A DNA stretch of 22,873 bases, from assembly GCA_964438715.1 (NCBI GenBank), contig CAYTLQ010000149.1, positions 1 to 22,873 on the forward strand, given 5' to 3'. Below, in pieces: positions 1 to 8,010 of this stretch. The notes under the pieces were generated by a model. The model saw only the letters and a program-made list of their open reading frames with translations, ran no database searches and was not told the origin of the DNA. The position numbers were made by a program, and so were the translations under genes. The DNA is from CAYTLQ01 sp964438715. Its GTDB lineage: Bacteria > Bacteroidota > Ignavibacteria > Ignavibacteriales > Ignavibacteriaceae. Every line of letters starts with the position of its first letter. The first letter of the stretch is position 1.

Positions 1-2
1 CA

Positions 3-785
3 ACCAGCGAATTTGATTTAGAGCTATTTGAATTAAAACTTGAGTCCGAATGGGCTGGCAGGAACTTTATTTATCTTGAAGAAATAGATTCAACAAATAA
101 TTATTTACTTGACGCAACTAATAAAAACCTACCAAATGGAACTGTTGCACTTGCTGAAAAACAACTTAATGGCAGGGGCAGATTCAACCGAAATTGGTAT
201 AGTTCAAAAGGTCAAAACCTCACATTTTCGCTTTTACTTAATCACCCTAAAATTCTTGAAATACCTTTATTCTTAATTAATTTAACTATTTCATTAACAG
301 TAGCCAAAAGTATCGATTCTGTATGTTTATTAAACACTGATCTTAAATGGCCAAATGATGTTCTGGTAAATAAAAAGAAAATAAGTGGTATTCTGATTGA
401 AACTCAGTTTTCCGGTGAAAAATTAAAAAAAATAGTTGCCGGTATTGGCATTAATGTTAATCAATCTCATTTTATGGGAGATTTTCACTTCCCTCCTACC
501 TCTGTTATTTTAGAACTTGGACTGCCAATGGAGAGGGAAAAACTTTTAGCCGAGTTTTTAAATTTTTTCGAAGAAAGTATTGATTTAGTGCTGTCTTCGC
601 CGGGTACAATTCTAAGTGACTGGCGGAAGAAATGCAAAATGATTAATGAAAAAATTGAAGTAAAAAATGAAAATAAATCCTTAATTGGAATTATGGAAGG
701 TATTTCCGATGAAGGTGAATTGCTTCTCAATACGGGAGAGAAAGTGATACGAATCAGTAATGGAGATGTAACAATTTCTCTATGA
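3..785 (+). CDS. birA: Biotin--[acetyl-CoA-carboxylase] ligase, 5'-partial
   Basis: BirA activates biotin with ATP and attaches it to the biotin carboxyl carrier protein of acetyl-CoA carboxylase. The reading frame is open from base 3 with no in-frame start before an internal ATG at 474, so the true start lies upstream of the window and about 260 residues are visible. Seen motifs: EIDSTN near residue 27 (substrate-loop region), GRGRFNRNW (the GRGR biotinyl-AMP binding loop), LKWPNDV (family hallmark) and a SGILIE strand followed by GIGINVN. A small C-terminal SH3-like domain follows. No N-terminal helix-turn-helix is visible, but the extreme N-terminus is missing, so a regulatory type cannot be fully excluded. 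The stop overlaps the coaX start (ATGA), implying translational coupling. Starting the gene at 474 would remove the catalytic motifs and is wrong. Confidence 0.95.
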   Translation, partial: TSEFDLELFELKLESEWAGRNFIYLEEIDSTNNYLLDATNKNLPNGTVALAEKQLNGRGRFNRNWYSSKGQNLTFSLLLNHPKILEIPLFLINLTISLTVAKSIDSVCLLNTDLKWPNDVLVNKKKISGILIETQFSGEKLKKIVAGIGINVNQSHFMGDFHFPPTSVILELGLPMEREKLLAEFLNFFEESIDLVLSSPGTILSDWRKKCKMINEKIEVKNENKSLIGIMEGISDEGELLLNTGEKVIRISNGDVTISL

Positions 786-1534
786 TTTGCTGTATTGATG
801 TAGGAAATACCAGAACAAAATTAGGCTTTTTTTCGGACGAGAGACTGATAGAAAGATGTACATTTGAAAATACTTGGAGCAAAGAAATCGATGTATTGAT
901 TCAAAATTCACAATCATATTTTTGTTCCAGTGTTAATCAGAAAAATTTCGAGAGCTTACTTCAGGCATTTCCATTTCTTCAATCATCGATGATCGAATTA
1001 ATCTCCCCTCACTCCAGATTATCTTTTGAAATCAAATACAAATCACCGGATACTTTGGGAACCGACCGGATTGCCTCTGTTGAAGCAGTGAGGAGATATT
1101 TTCAGCTTTCCACAACAGGTAACAGTCCTGCCTACATAATCTGTGACTGTGGAACAGCCACCACATTAAATATTCTATCCCCTGATGGAGCTTTTACAGG
1201 CGGCAGTATTATGCCCGGCTTAACAACAATGCGGGACTCTCTGGTTCGAGCCACCGGTAATCTTCCCCGGATAAATCTTGAAATTAAAGAAAACTTACCC
1301 GGGACCGATACAGCCACTAATATTTACACAGGAATAATTTTTTCAACAATTGGTCTTATTGAGCGATATATACAATATTTGGTTGAAACTTTTTCTGACC
1401 GTCCGCATTTGGTTTTAACAGGTGGCAACAGTCATTTGATTATGCATCAAATCAGACATGGTATTATTACAACTGTATTTCCTGATTTAACTTTATGGGG
1501 ACTTTTCAGTATTGCCTCTTCTTACAGGAAGTAA
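782..1534 (+). CDS. coaX: Type III pantothenate kinase
   Basis: CoaX phosphorylates pantothenate to 4'-phosphopantothenate, the first step of coenzyme A synthesis. The 250-residue protein has the usual type III length. Seen: the N-terminal phosphate-binding strand DVGNTRTK (residues 6-13), the PDTLGTDR segment (89-96) that binds pantothenate, and CDCGTATT (121-128) followed by a GGSIMPGL loop, all typical of the ASKHA (actin-like) fold of this family. It overlaps the birA stop by four bases; a birA-coaX pair is a common arrangement. It ends one base short of the convergent gene at 1536, with no hairpin between, so the two transcripts probably run into each other. The ATG start puts the phosphate-binding strand at the expected place near the N-terminus. 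Confidence 0.96.
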   Translation: MICCIDVGNTRTKLGFFSDERLIERCTFENTWSKEIDVLIQNSQSYFCSSVNQKNFESLLQAFPFLQSSMIELISPHSRLSFEIKYKSPDTLGTDRIASVEAVRRYFQLSTTGNSPAYIICDCGTATTLNILSPDGAFTGGSIMPGLTTMRDSLVRATGNLPRINLEIKENLPGTDTATNIYTGIIFSTIGLIERYIQYLVETFSDRPHLVLTGGNSHLIMHQIRHGIITTVFPDLTLWGLFSIASSYRK

Positions 1535-1535
1535 A

Positions 1536-2516
1536 TTATCTCGTTCGGTAAACTATCGGCAATCTCACATCTTCGCAACCTTGAATATTTAACGGAAAAG
1601 TTTTTGAAGTAGCGATTTCTACTTTTTTAATTTCTCCATACCCATTCGCAGCTATTGCCGTGTAATAAATAAATCTGCCATCAGAACTGAAAGAAAACTG
1701 CGGATAAACCTGATCTGTATAACCAAAATCGGAGGTGAGTATTTTTGATTGTTGAGAAATTGGATTGTAAAGAACAAGCTGACCTCGATACATATCTGAG
1801 TTTTCCGGTTGTAAAGAATCAGGTAATATTGTAATGAATGCCAGATATTCTCCGGAGTCAGACCAATGAGGAATAAGTGAATTAACATAATTAGTATTAA
1901 TTTTTATGACAGATGCATCAGTATCTATACCATCTCTCAGAATTATACTATATCCGCCACCCGCTTCAGCCTGATTATACGCTATTAAACTCCCCCGGGG
2001 TTGCTGTACAGGTTGATAAGCCATAGCCCCAAATGTTGCTATGCTGTCATTGTACAAGAAAAATATTTTACATTCATCTTTTTCCTGATCATAATAAGCC
2101 AGAGCAGAATCATTTAGTAACCATGTTGGCGTTACATCGGTGAATGCATTTACCTCAATTATTTTTATAATTTTATGAGATGAATCCGCAACATATATTC
2201 CATCAGTATCATAATATGAATAATATTTCCCCGAGTAGGAAGTACTGATGCGAAAACCTCTTCCAATGCGCTGTAATTCCTCACCCTCCGATGTACATGA
2301 CCAGATGAGATTATCGCTGTTAAAAAAAACCTTTTTCCCAAATTGCACCGGAAGCATTGTACCATTAAATCCAAGATCAGTTAGCTCACCGGTACTTTCG
2401 TTATAAAGGGCAACTCTTCCTTCTGATTCGGAGTAATTTATATAGGTAAGTATTAACTTCTCTTGTGAAAAAATAGTATTTACAAAAAAGAACAGAATGA
2501 ATACTACACACTTCAT
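1536..2516 (-). CDS. Secreted PD40/TolB-like beta-propeller protein
   Basis: A 326-residue protein of unknown function. It begins with a signal peptide (hydrophobic VVFILFFFVNTIFS, then Q at residue 18), so it is exported to the periplasm or outer surface. The body has repeated blade motifs of the PD40/WD40-like type: PTWLLNDSALAYY (about 130-142), PHWSDSGEYLAFI (about 213-225) and PQFSFSSDGRFIYYT (about 271-285). These correspond to the PxWSPDGxxIAF repeat of TolB-type propellers. No T9SS sorting domain, lipobox or catalytic domain is visible, and the protein ends soon after the last blades. It lies 11 bp downstream of purM on the same strand and is probably co-transcribed with it, though no functional link is evident. 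It meets coaX tail to tail with a single base between the stop codons. Confidence 0.75.
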   Translation of the reverse strand: MKCVVFILFFFVNTIFSQEKLILTYINYSESEGRVALYNESTGELTDLGFNGTMLPVQFGKKVFFNSDNLIWSCTSEGEELQRIGRGFRISTSYSGKYYSYYDTDGIYVADSSHKIIKIIEVNAFTDVTPTWLLNDSALAYYDQEKDECKIFFLYNDSIATFGAMAYQPVQQPRGSLIAYNQAEAGGGYSIILRDGIDTDASVIKINTNYVNSLIPHWSDSGEYLAFITILPDSLQPENSDMYRGQLVLYNPISQQSKILTSDFGYTDQVYPQFSFSSDGRFIYYTAIAANGYGEIKKVEIATSKTFPLNIQGCEDVRLPIVYRTR

Positions 2517-2527
2517 AATCCAAATAT

Positions 2528-3526
2528 TTACCTGGTGATTTTACCAATAATTTTTGCATCCTCACCAAAATCATTGACTTTCTGAAGAACTGCTTCAACA
2601 TCGTTGGGATCAACTATTGCAACTAACCCTATACCCAAATTAAATACTCTGCGCATTTCGTCATTGGTTATATTGCCGGTTTGCTGTATGAGTTTAAATA
2701 TTATCGGCCAATCCCATGAATCCCAAGCTACCGATAATTTAAGTCCTCCTTTAACTATCCGATAAGTATTCCCCTCTATTCCTCCTCCGGTAATATGAGA
2801 AAAACCCTTTATATGAAAATTATTTTTTAATTCCCTAATTAACTTCAGGTATGATTTGTGCGTAGTAAGTAAAATTTCGCCAATCGACTGCTGAAAACCT
2901 TCTATGTAATCGAAGACACTATACTTTTCCAATAGTACTTTTCTCGCCAGAGAGTATCCATTAGTATGCAAACCCGAGGAAGGTATCCCGATCATTATGT
3001 CCCCCTCTGAGATGTCTCTGCCATCAATAATTTTTGATTTTTCTACTATCCCAACAATTGTTCCGGATAAGTCGTAGTCCTCCTCACTGTATAATCCCGG
3101 CATTTCAGCAGTTTCCCCTCCTATTAAAGCACAATCATTTTCCTTACAGGCATCTGCAAATCCTTTAATTATCTTTTCAGCTTTTTCGGGTATAAGTTTA
3201 CCACAGGCAAAATAGTCTAAAAAGAAAAGCGGCTCGGCACCACAAACAGCAATATCGTTCACACAGTGGTTCACCAGATCTCTGCCAATAGTGTCATGTT
3301 TATCGAGTAAAATTGCAATTTTTAATTTTGTTCCAACTCCATCAACGCTTGATACTAAGACCGGTTCTGAGTATTGAGAAAAATCGGGCTGATAAAAAGC
3401 ACCAAACATTCCTATATCGGTCAACACTCCTTTTGTGAAGGTAGCCCGCGCGTGCCCTTTTATCCGACTTACTGTCTCATCACCAGCTTCAATATCAACT
3501 CCCGCTATCTTATAAGAATCCTGCAT
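2528..3526 (-). CDS. purM: Phosphoribosylformylglycinamidine cyclo-ligase (AIR synthetase)
   Basis: PurM closes the imidazole ring of FGAM to AIR, using ATP, in step 5 of purine synthesis. The protein is about 332 residues, the usual size. Seen: N-terminal YKIAGVDIEAGDE, the SSVDGVGTKLK strand-loop, GRDLVNHCVNDI, the metal/ATP-linked GGETAEMPG, IGIPSSGLHTNGYSLAR, and HITGGGIEGN, all in family order. Two in-frame ATGs exist at 3532 and 3526. The only Shine-Dalgarno sequence (GGAG on the minus strand, 3536-3533) abuts the first ATG but sits at good spacing from the second, so 3526 is chosen. purL, the preceding pathway enzyme, lies about 14 kb away in this window on the other strand, so purine genes are dispersed. 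It is divergent from hrcA. Confidence 0.96.
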   Translation of the reverse strand: MQDSYKIAGVDIEAGDETVSRIKGHARATFTKGVLTDIGMFGAFYQPDFSQYSEPVLVSSVDGVGTKLKIAILLDKHDTIGRDLVNHCVNDIAVCGAEPLFFLDYFACGKLIPEKAEKIIKGFADACKENDCALIGGETAEMPGLYSEEDYDLSGTIVGIVEKSKIIDGRDISEGDIMIGIPSSGLHTNGYSLARKVLLEKYSVFDYIEGFQQSIGEILLTTHKSYLKLIRELKNNFHIKGFSHITGGGIEGNTYRIVKGGLKLSVAWDSWDWPIIFKLIQQTGNITNDEMRRVFNLGIGLVAIVDPNDVEAVLQKVNDFGEDAKIIGKITR

Positions 3527-3532
3527 TAGCAT

Positions 3533-3536
3533 CTCC
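3533..3536 (-). promoter_or_regulatory. Ribosome binding site deciding the purM start
   Basis: The minus strand reads GGAG followed by ATGCTAATG. GGAG directly touches the first ATG (3532) but leaves six bases before the second ATG (3526), which is normal spacing. This favours the second ATG as the start of purM. Confidence 0.6.
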
Positions 3537-3588
3537 AGTAATTTTTACAGTAAAAATACAAAAATTAACTACCGTAATTTGAACATGA

Positions 3589-3614
3589 CCTGAAAAATAT
3601 CAGGAAAAGCTTTT
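3589..3614. promoter_or_regulatory. Palindromes in the purM/hrcA divergent promoter region
   Basis: A perfect inverted repeat CCTGA-(AAAATA)-TCAGG at 3589-3604 is followed immediately by a perfect 10-bp palindrome AAAAGCTTTT at 3605-3614. They lie in the 190-bp region between the divergent purM and hrcA genes. They could be an operator or a weak hairpin. No CIRCE-like arm (GCACTC or GAGTGC) is present anywhere in the region, although hrcA is often controlled through one. Function is inferred only from position. Confidence 0.3.
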
Positions 3615-3689
3615 TAGGATAAAAAATATTAATGCTACGAATTATGGTTTGCACCGTCTAATTACCTCACCAATAATATCTGAATTCAT

Positions 3690-3697
3690 TATATTTG
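3690..3697 (+). promoter_or_regulatory. Candidate -7 promoter element for hrcA (TATATTTG)
   Basis: The octamer TATATTTG matches the Bacteroidota sigma-A -7 consensus TAnnTTTG and lies 28 bp upstream of the hrcA TTG start. No matching -33 TTG is seen at the expected distance; the nearest TTTG (3648-3651) is too far away. An alternative sigma70-like reading is TTGCAC (3649-3654) with TAATAT (3674-3679) at 19-bp spacing. Neither is convincing alone in such AT-rich DNA. Confidence 0.3.
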
Positions 3698-3725
3698 GTT
3701 TTAAAATTTTTAAAATTTTTAGGAT

Positions 3726-4766
3726 TTGAAAGAAGAACTTACAGACAGAGAAAAATCTGTCCTTCGGTATATCGTACAGCAGTTTATACTCACTGCTTCT
3801 CCGGTTGGGTCGCGAAATGTAACCAAAAAATACAATATCGGTTACTCTCCGGCGACTGTAAGGAATATTATGTCCGATTTAGAGGAATCGGGATTTATAA
3901 ATCACCCCCACACCTCCGCGGGAAGAGTTCCTACTGACAAAGGATATCGCTTTTATGTTGATTCTCTTATGGAAGTTGAAGATCTGAATAATCAACAGAA
4001 AGAAGCCATTCATAATCAGCTTGAAAGTTACAGTAATCAACATGACGAATTGTTGAATATTGTTTCCAGAATTCTCAGTACCATTACTAACCAGTTGGCC
4101 TGTGTTTTATACCCGCGCCTGGATAGCGGCACACTTGAGAAAATTCAAATTGTTGAACTCTCTGCATCACGATTTTTAGTAGTTATCAGCATTCGGGCAG
4201 GACTGGTAAAGACTATTACACTGGAATTGAAAGAGGAAGTAAAAAGGTCACAGGTGGGACAGGTTGAATCATTGTTAAATGAGCGACTTGCCGGTCTTTC
4301 TCTCGCTGAAATACGAAGTTCTTTTCGTGAAAGACTCAAAGATGTTTTACTTGACGAGCAACCTATACTTACTCTGTTTTTTGATTCCATAGACAAAATT
4401 TTCGGGGATTCTAAACAATCGGACAAGGTGATAATATCCGGTACATCGAATTTATTAAAACAACCCGAATTTGAAAATCCTGAAAAATTTCAAAGTATTA
4501 TAGAACTCATTGAGAATAAAAATATTATTGTACATGTTTTTGATAGAACCACGGAAAATACCGGTATAGGACCTAACATTACTATCGGTTCCGAGAATGC
4601 TCTTTCACAGTTAGATGAATACAGCCTGGTTACAAAAGAATATTCAATAGGAGACATTAAAGGCACTCTTGGTGTTATAGGTCCCAAAAGGATGGAATAT
4701 GCAAAAGTTGTAGCTATAATTAATTATATTTCTACAATGTTAACCGATATTTTAAAGAAACCCTGA
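3726..4766 (+). CDS. hrcA: Heat-inducible transcription repressor HrcA
   Basis: HrcA represses class I heat-shock genes by binding the CIRCE operator, with its activity tuned by GroE. The protein is 346 residues, normal for the family. Seen: N-terminal winged helix (TDREKSVLRYIVQQF, then SPVGSRNVTKKY and SPATVRNIMSDLEESG, about residues 6-60), the diagnostic PHTSAGRVPTDKGYRFYVD (about 60-79), and a long C-terminal dimerisation region. The start is a TTG: an in-frame TAG sits at 3720-3722, the next Met is inside the DNA-binding domain, and the family begins at this point. The nearest purine stretch (AGGA, 3721-3724) is too close to be a good ribosome site, so translation is probably weak. It heads the hrcA-grpE-dnaJ cluster; dnaK is not adjacent, and no CIRCE element is visible upstream. 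Confidence 0.95.
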   Translation: MKEELTDREKSVLRYIVQQFILTASPVGSRNVTKKYNIGYSPATVRNIMSDLEESGFINHPHTSAGRVPTDKGYRFYVDSLMEVEDLNNQQKEAIHNQLESYSNQHDELLNIVSRILSTITNQLACVLYPRLDSGTLEKIQIVELSASRFLVVISIRAGLVKTITLELKEEVKRSQVGQVESLLNERLAGLSLAEIRSSFRERLKDVLLDEQPILTLFFDSIDKIFGDSKQSDKVIISGTSNLLKQPEFENPEKFQSIIELIENKNIIVHVFDRTTENTGIGPNITIGSENALSQLDEYSLVTKEYSIGDIKGTLGVIGPKRMEYAKVVAIINYISTMLTDILKKP

Positions 4767-4793
4767 TGAGAAATTAGAAAGGTAAAATGTTCA

Positions 4794-5447
4794 ATGAATG
4801 AAACGAAAAATAATGTAACTGATGAGATGAAAAATGTTGCTGAAAATGTTTCAAATGATAGTGTTAATGATTATACTTCGGGAAACAGTTCTGAAACTGA
4901 AAATTTAAATAATTTGAAAAATGAACTAGTAACCCGGGATGCAAAAATCAAAGAACTGGAAGCAGAATTACAAAACCAAAAAGATAAATTTATTCGTAAA
5001 GTTGCCGAATTTGAAAATTATAAAAGACGCACAGAACTCGAACAGTCTAACCTGATTCGGTATGCGGCAGAACCGTTTATAGTAAAGATCCTTAATACAG
5101 TTGATGATCTTGAACGCTCTCTTCAGCATATCAATGAGAATACCGATGTAAAAAGTATTGTAAGTGGAATTAAGCTCATTTATGATAAGTTCATTAAGAC
5201 ACTCGAAGACCAGGGTGTGAAAAAGTTCGTATCCGTAGGAGAACAGTTTGATTACAACCTGCATGATGCTCTTATGCAGCAAGAAACAACAGATGCAGTA
5301 CCTAATACTGTTCTTCAGGAAGTTCAGAGCGGATACATGTACAAAGATAAAGTTCTGCGTCACGCACAGGTAATTGTTGCGACAGCGCCAGCAACTAATG
5401 ACGATTCTCAGGTCTCGAATGAAAACTCAGAAAGGGAAAATAAATAA
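4794..5447 (+). CDS. grpE: Nucleotide exchange factor GrpE
   Basis: GrpE releases ADP from DnaK in the cytoplasm. The 217-residue protein has a long polar, Asn/Glu-rich disordered N-terminus (about 1-45). A long coiled-coil helix follows (about 47-85) and contains the family signature [13 protein letters not shown]. Next comes a helical segment ([19 protein letters not shown]) and the C-terminal beta domain with [24 protein letters not shown] and [12 protein letters not shown]. The latter matches the conserved 'G...F.P..H.A......V......GY...RVLR.A.V.V' pattern. An AGAAAGG stretch (4776-4782) lies 11 bp before the ATG. It lies 27 bp after hrcA and 2 bp before dnaJ, so the three are almost certainly one transcription unit. 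Confidence 0.95.
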   Translation: MNETKNNVTDEMKNVAENVSNDSVNDYTSGNSSETENLNNLKNELVTRDAKIKELEAELQNQKDKFIRKVAEFENYKRRTELEQSNLIRYAAEPFIVKILNTVDDLERSLQHINENTDVKSIVSGIKLIYDKFIKTLEDQGVKKFVSVGEQFDYNLHDALMQQETTDAVPNTVLQEVQSGYMYKDKVLRHAQVIVATAPATNDDSQVSNENSERENK

Positions 5448-5449
5448 AA

Positions 5450-6598
5450 ATGAATAAAAGAGATTATTACGAGGTTTTGGGAATATCGAAAAACGCCACC
5501 AAAGATGAAATTAAAAAAGCTTATCGAAAATTAGCCTTACAATATCATCCGGACAGAAATCCTGAAAAAGAAGCCGAAGAAAAATTTAAGGAGGCAACTG
5601 AAGCCTATGAAGTTCTGAGCGACGACGAAAAACGCGCCAAATATGATAAATTTGGCCATAGCGGTCTCAGAGGCGGCCAGGATTTCCATGGTTTCAGTAA
5701 TGTTAATGATATCTTTTCTCATTTTTCGGATATATTCGGTGGCTCATCAATATTTGATGATTTTTTTGGTGGAGGACAGTCTCAAAGACGGAGTGGCCGT
5801 CGCCGTGGACAAGGTTCGCCAGGTTCTGATTTAAAAGTAACATTAAAACTCACACTTGAGGAAATAGCTACCGGTACAACTAAAAAACTGAAAATTAAAA
5901 AGTATGTCAAGTGTGAAAGTTGTAATGGGAGTGGCGCTGAGGGAGGTTTATCTACAAAAACCTGTCCCGTATGTTCAGGCTCAGGAGAAATCAGAAATGT
6001 TTCCCGTTCTGTTTTTGGCCAGTTTGTTAATATACAGACTTGTGCAAACTGTAATGGTGAGGGTGTCGTAGTTGATAAACCTTGCAGAAATTGCTCTGGT
6101 GATGGAAGAGTACATGACGAAGTAACTGTGAAAATTAATGTACCTGCCGGTGTAGTGGAAGGCAGTTACATGACCTTACGAGGTGAGGGAAATGCCGGAC
6201 TTCGCGGCGGAACTCCCGGTGATATATTAGTTATCTTTCAGGAAGTCCCTCATGAATATTTTACCCGTGAAGGTGATGATATTATCTATGATTTGTATAT
6301 ATCATTCCCCGATGTAGTTTTGGGTACTGAGGTGGAAGTACCTACACTCTCCGGTAAAGCGCGTTTGAAGATTGAGGCTGGTACTCAACCCGGAAAACTT
6401 TTACGAATGCGTGAAAAAGGAATCCAGCATTTGAACAAACATGGTTCCGGTGACGAATTGGTTCGGGTTAATGTTTTGGTACCAAAAAAGATTAATCAAA
6501 AAGAGAAAGAGCTTTTAAAGGAACTTCAACAACAGCCAAACATTAATCCGAATAGTGAAGGGAACGGGAATAGTTTTTTTAAGAAATTCGGTTTATAA
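5450..6598 (+). CDS. dnaJ: Chaperone DnaJ (class A Hsp40)
   Basis: DnaJ delivers unfolded substrates to DnaK and stimulates its ATPase. The 382-residue protein has the complete class A layout. It has a J domain (about 1-70) with the HPD motif at residues 33-35, and a Gly/Phe-rich linker (about 75-125, [13 protein letters not shown]). A zinc-binding domain follows with four CxxCxGxG modules ([32 protein letters not shown]). The C-terminal substrate-binding domains carry [15 protein letters not shown] (here [11 protein letters not shown]) and [15 protein letters not shown] strands. All eight zinc cysteines are present. It starts two bases after the grpE stop, without a well-placed ribosome site of its own, which suggests coupling. 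The following gene starts 14 bp downstream with no terminator. Confidence 0.97.
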   Translation: MNKRDYYEVLGISKNATKDEIKKAYRKLALQYHPDRNPEKEAEEKFKEATEAYEVLSDDEKRAKYDKFGHSGLRGGQDFHGFSNVNDIFSHFSDIFGGSSIFDDFFGGGQSQRRSGRRRGQGSPGSDLKVTLKLTLEEIATGTTKKLKIKKYVKCESCNGSGAEGGLSTKTCPVCSGSGEIRNVSRSVFGQFVNIQTCANCNGEGVVVDKPCRNCSGDGRVHDEVTVKINVPAGVVEGSYMTLRGEGNAGLRGGTPGDILVIFQEVPHEYFTREGDDIIYDLYISFPDVVLGTEVEVPTLSGKARLKIEAGTQPGKLLRMREKGIQHLNKHGSGDELVRVNVLVPKKINQKEKELLKELQQQPNINPNSEGNGNSFFKKFGL

Positions 6599-6612
6599 AC
6601 CGTCCCATTAAA

Positions 6613-7089
6613 TTGAAACAGATAATAAAACACTTTATATATTCCTCCGGCTTTACTTTAGTTGAAGTAAAGGTTCTGTTGTTCTTTTCCATTATGGTTT
6701 TGACAGGAGTGGTAATAAGTTTATCCGGCTATCAAACAAAAGTACCCGGAGATGTTTACTCAAATGCTGAGGATAGCTTATTTTTTTCAGCATTAATGGC
6801 TCCTGAGAAAAACATTTCACCGGGTCTTAATAATTTTAATCCATCAGCTGATAAGCCACAAAAAGTTTTTTCTATAATTAATGGTACGAAAGTAAACATT
6901 AACACGGCAACTATTGAAGAACTTGACAAATTGCCAGGAATAGGTATAAAGACAGCTGAATTAATCATAGAATACAGATCCCGGAATGGTAAATTTCGAG
7001 ATATAGATGAATTATTAAACATTAAAGGTATTGGACAAAAAAAGTTTCAAAAACTGCAAGACCTTGTTACCGTTGGAGATAAGAACTAA
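6613..7089 (+). CDS. ComEA-like helix-hairpin-helix protein with pilin-like N-terminus
   Basis: A 158-residue membrane-anchored protein, probably binding double-stranded DNA during uptake. Seen: a short basic leader (MKQIIKHFIYSSG), then FTLVEVKVLLFFSIMVLTG, a hydrophobic segment with Glu five residues after Gly13. This looks like a type IV prepilin cleavage site (G|FTLVE). A linker of about 50 residues follows, then a double helix-hairpin-helix domain of the ComEA family (about 93-155: VNINTATIEELDKLPGIG and LLNIKGIGQKKFQKL). The start is TTG; an in-frame stop at 6580-6582 and lack of other common starts leave no better choice. It sits between dnaJ and a PilM-like gene and overlaps the latter by one base (TAATG). 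The N-terminus may simply be the GFTxxE membrane anchor seen in ComEA proteins of this lineage. Confidence 0.8.
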   Translation: MKQIIKHFIYSSGFTLVEVKVLLFFSIMVLTGVVISLSGYQTKVPGDVYSNAEDSLFFSALMAPEKNISPGLNNFNPSADKPQKVFSIINGTKVNINTATIEELDKLPGIGIKTAELIIEYRSRNGKFRDIDELLNIKGIGQKKFQKLQDLVTVGDKN

Positions 7090-8009
7090 TGAACGAACAA
7101 TATAATAGAATAGGTGTTTATCTCTCGGCAGATAAAATGCAGTTTACTGAAATCTGTTACATAAAAAATGAGTTTATTTTAAACCATTTAGATGAAGCCT
7201 ATTATCCTGAAAAAATTAACTTTATTTCGGATAAAGAAACCAAGATTATATCCTTGCTTAAAGTTACCTTTGATGAAATTCTCTCACGCCATCAGATTCA
7301 CTCTTCCAATGCCTTTGTAAGTCTTCCTGCATCGTTTTTTCGGATTTTAACTTTACCAGTGGACAGTACGCTTATGCATCAGGATGTTCTCAATGAACTC
7401 CGATGGGAATTTTCCGTTCTCTATCCGGATATTGACTTTTCTGATTATATCTTGCAATACTTTGATCGGGATGTAAAAGATTCCTCACGAAATGCGATTG
7501 TTTTGGCGTTAAAACGGAAATATATTGCAATAGTAGAAGGATTTTTAATAAAGAATTCAATTCAACTACAGGGTGTTGACTACGCACATTTCCATGCAGA
7601 TAAAGCCTTGTTTCTTAATTACCCATCCTCAAAAGAAGGTCTTGTTGCAAGTTTTTATCTCTCGGATGAGTCATTGTCATTTGAATTACTCTTCGGAGGT
7701 ATTCCTGAATATCTTAAAATTGTTCATATTTCAAATGCCTCTGTTATTCCTGCGACCATAGTCAATGAATTAAAGCTGATTTCTGATTATGGTTATAACC
7801 CCAATTTGATTAATTCTTTTGTGCTTCAGGGTGATCGCATTACACCATCAATGATTGAAGGATTGAAAAAGCAGACCGGTCTTTCTTTTCAGGCAATTAA
7901 TCCATTTAAAAAGATCCCTATCAACCCAAAACTGCAAAATTCCCGTTTACTGAAAGAACGATTTTTTAACTTCACTGCCTCATCAGGGGCATGTTACCGA
8001 TTAGTTTAA
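7089..8009 (+). CDS. PilM-like actin-fold protein (type IV pilus assembly type)
   Basis: A 306-residue cytoplasmic protein, recognised as distantly PilM-like. PilM is the actin-fold component that links PilN to the type IV pilus machine. Seen: an N-terminal strand IGVYLSADKMQFTEI at the place of the PilM nucleotide loop, and AFVSLPASFFRILTLP (75-90). LNELRWEFSVLYPDIDFSDYILQY (101-124) matches the PilM 'lp..e...ai.wE.e.yiPf...e..ldyq' region. A C-terminal FQAINPFKKI followed by a hydrophobic-Gly end (FTASSGACYRLV) resembles the PilM 'vanPf..i.....a...vaiGLALR' ending. The nucleotide-binding glycines usual in PilM (DIGSSSIK) are missing, so ATP binding may be lost. It overlaps the ComEA-like gene and lies one base before rsmD; no pilN, pilO or pilQ genes are in the window. 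Confidence 0.6.
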   Translation: MNEQYNRIGVYLSADKMQFTEICYIKNEFILNHLDEAYYPEKINFISDKETKIISLLKVTFDEILSRHQIHSSNAFVSLPASFFRILTLPVDSTLMHQDVLNELRWEFSVLYPDIDFSDYILQYFDRDVKDSSRNAIVLALKRKYIAIVEGFLIKNSIQLQGVDYAHFHADKALFLNYPSSKEGLVASFYLSDESLSFELLFGGIPEYLKIVHISNASVIPATIVNELKLISDYGYNPNLINSFVLQGDRITPSMIEGLKKQTGLSFQAINPFKKIPINPKLQNSRLLKERFFNFTASSGACYRLV

Positions 8010-8010
8010 T

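Noticed and set aside
474..785. Short gene starting at the ATG at 474
   Set aside because: The frame is open back to the window edge and upstream residues contain the BirA motifs GRGR and KWPNDV, so 474 is an internal Met.
3695..3937. 80-codon plus-strand frame starting upstream of hrcA
   Set aside because: It overlaps the hrcA winged-helix coding region in another frame and shows no recognisable protein features.
4787..4801. Four-codon mini-ORF (MFNE) overlapping the grpE start
   Set aside because: It is better placed relative to AAGG than the grpE ATG, but so short an ORF arises easily by chance and there is no supporting leader structure.
4968..5363. 131-codon open frame on the minus strand opposite grpE
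   Set aside because: It lies wholly inside grpE, has no family features or ribosome site, and is explained by the AT-rich codon use of the sense gene.
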